Shown here piece by piece: positions 5,429 to 6,088 of a stretch of DNA of 6,088 bases. The stretch spans positions 1 through 6,088 of the forward strand of contig CAAGML010000068.1 of assembly GCA_900771035.1 (NCBI GenBank), read 5' to 3'. This DNA comes from Bacteroidales bacterium (GTDB taxonomy: Bacteria; Bacteroidota; Bacteroidia; Bacteroidales; Paludibacteraceae). The notes beneath the pieces were generated by a model that saw only the letters and a program-made list of their open reading frames with translations, had not been told where the DNA came from and did no database searches. A program made the translations under genes and the position numbers. Position 1 is the stretch's first letter. Each line of letters opens with the position of its first letter.

Positions 5429-6088
<660 letters not shown>

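Overview
The window looks like chromosome from a gut or oral Bacteroidales bacterium, most likely Prevotella or a close relative. Four signs support this. The promoters have the Bacteroidetes -7 box (TAnnTTTG) at 2935, 4211 and 5378. The first protein ends in a type IX secretion (T9SS) sorting-type tail. A BspA-like leucine-rich-repeat gene is present, and the prolyl-tRNA synthetase is of the archaeal/eukaryote-like type. All convincing genes lie on the + strand.

Layout. (1) 1-2199 is the 3' part of a large exported protein of unknown function, closed by a strong terminator hairpin at 2241-2283. (2) 2284-2880 has no convincing gene. It holds a decayed-looking minus-strand reading frame, a precise three-copy array of 22-bp hairpin-forming repeats (2627-2694), and a tiny minus-strand frame (2741-2851). 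(3) 2886-3853 is a self-contained accessory cassette: a 30-bp-spaced direct repeat and a -7 box, then a leader of about 350 nt whose first 290 nt can fold into five closely packed helices, then an unrecognised 74-residue Cys/His-rich ORF, and one base later a truncated, signal-peptide-bearing BspA-like gene. (4) 3854-4187 is AT-rich non-coding DNA with two short tandem repeats. (5) 4188-5288 is a near-perfect Bacteroidetes promoter driving a membrane-anchored metallophosphoesterase. (6) 5334-6088 is the promoter and 5' part of proS, which runs off the window.

The genes do not form one pathway. proS and the phosphoesterase are ordinary chromosomal genes, each with its own promoter. The secreted protein ends a unit that starts upstream. 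The part most worth attention is the cassette at 2886-3853. Its untranslated RNA is far more structured than a normal Bacteroidetes leader, and two segments near its 3' end compete for the same partner, so it may be a regulatory or stand-alone RNA. Structures were found by eye from complementarity; no folding energies or database searches were available.
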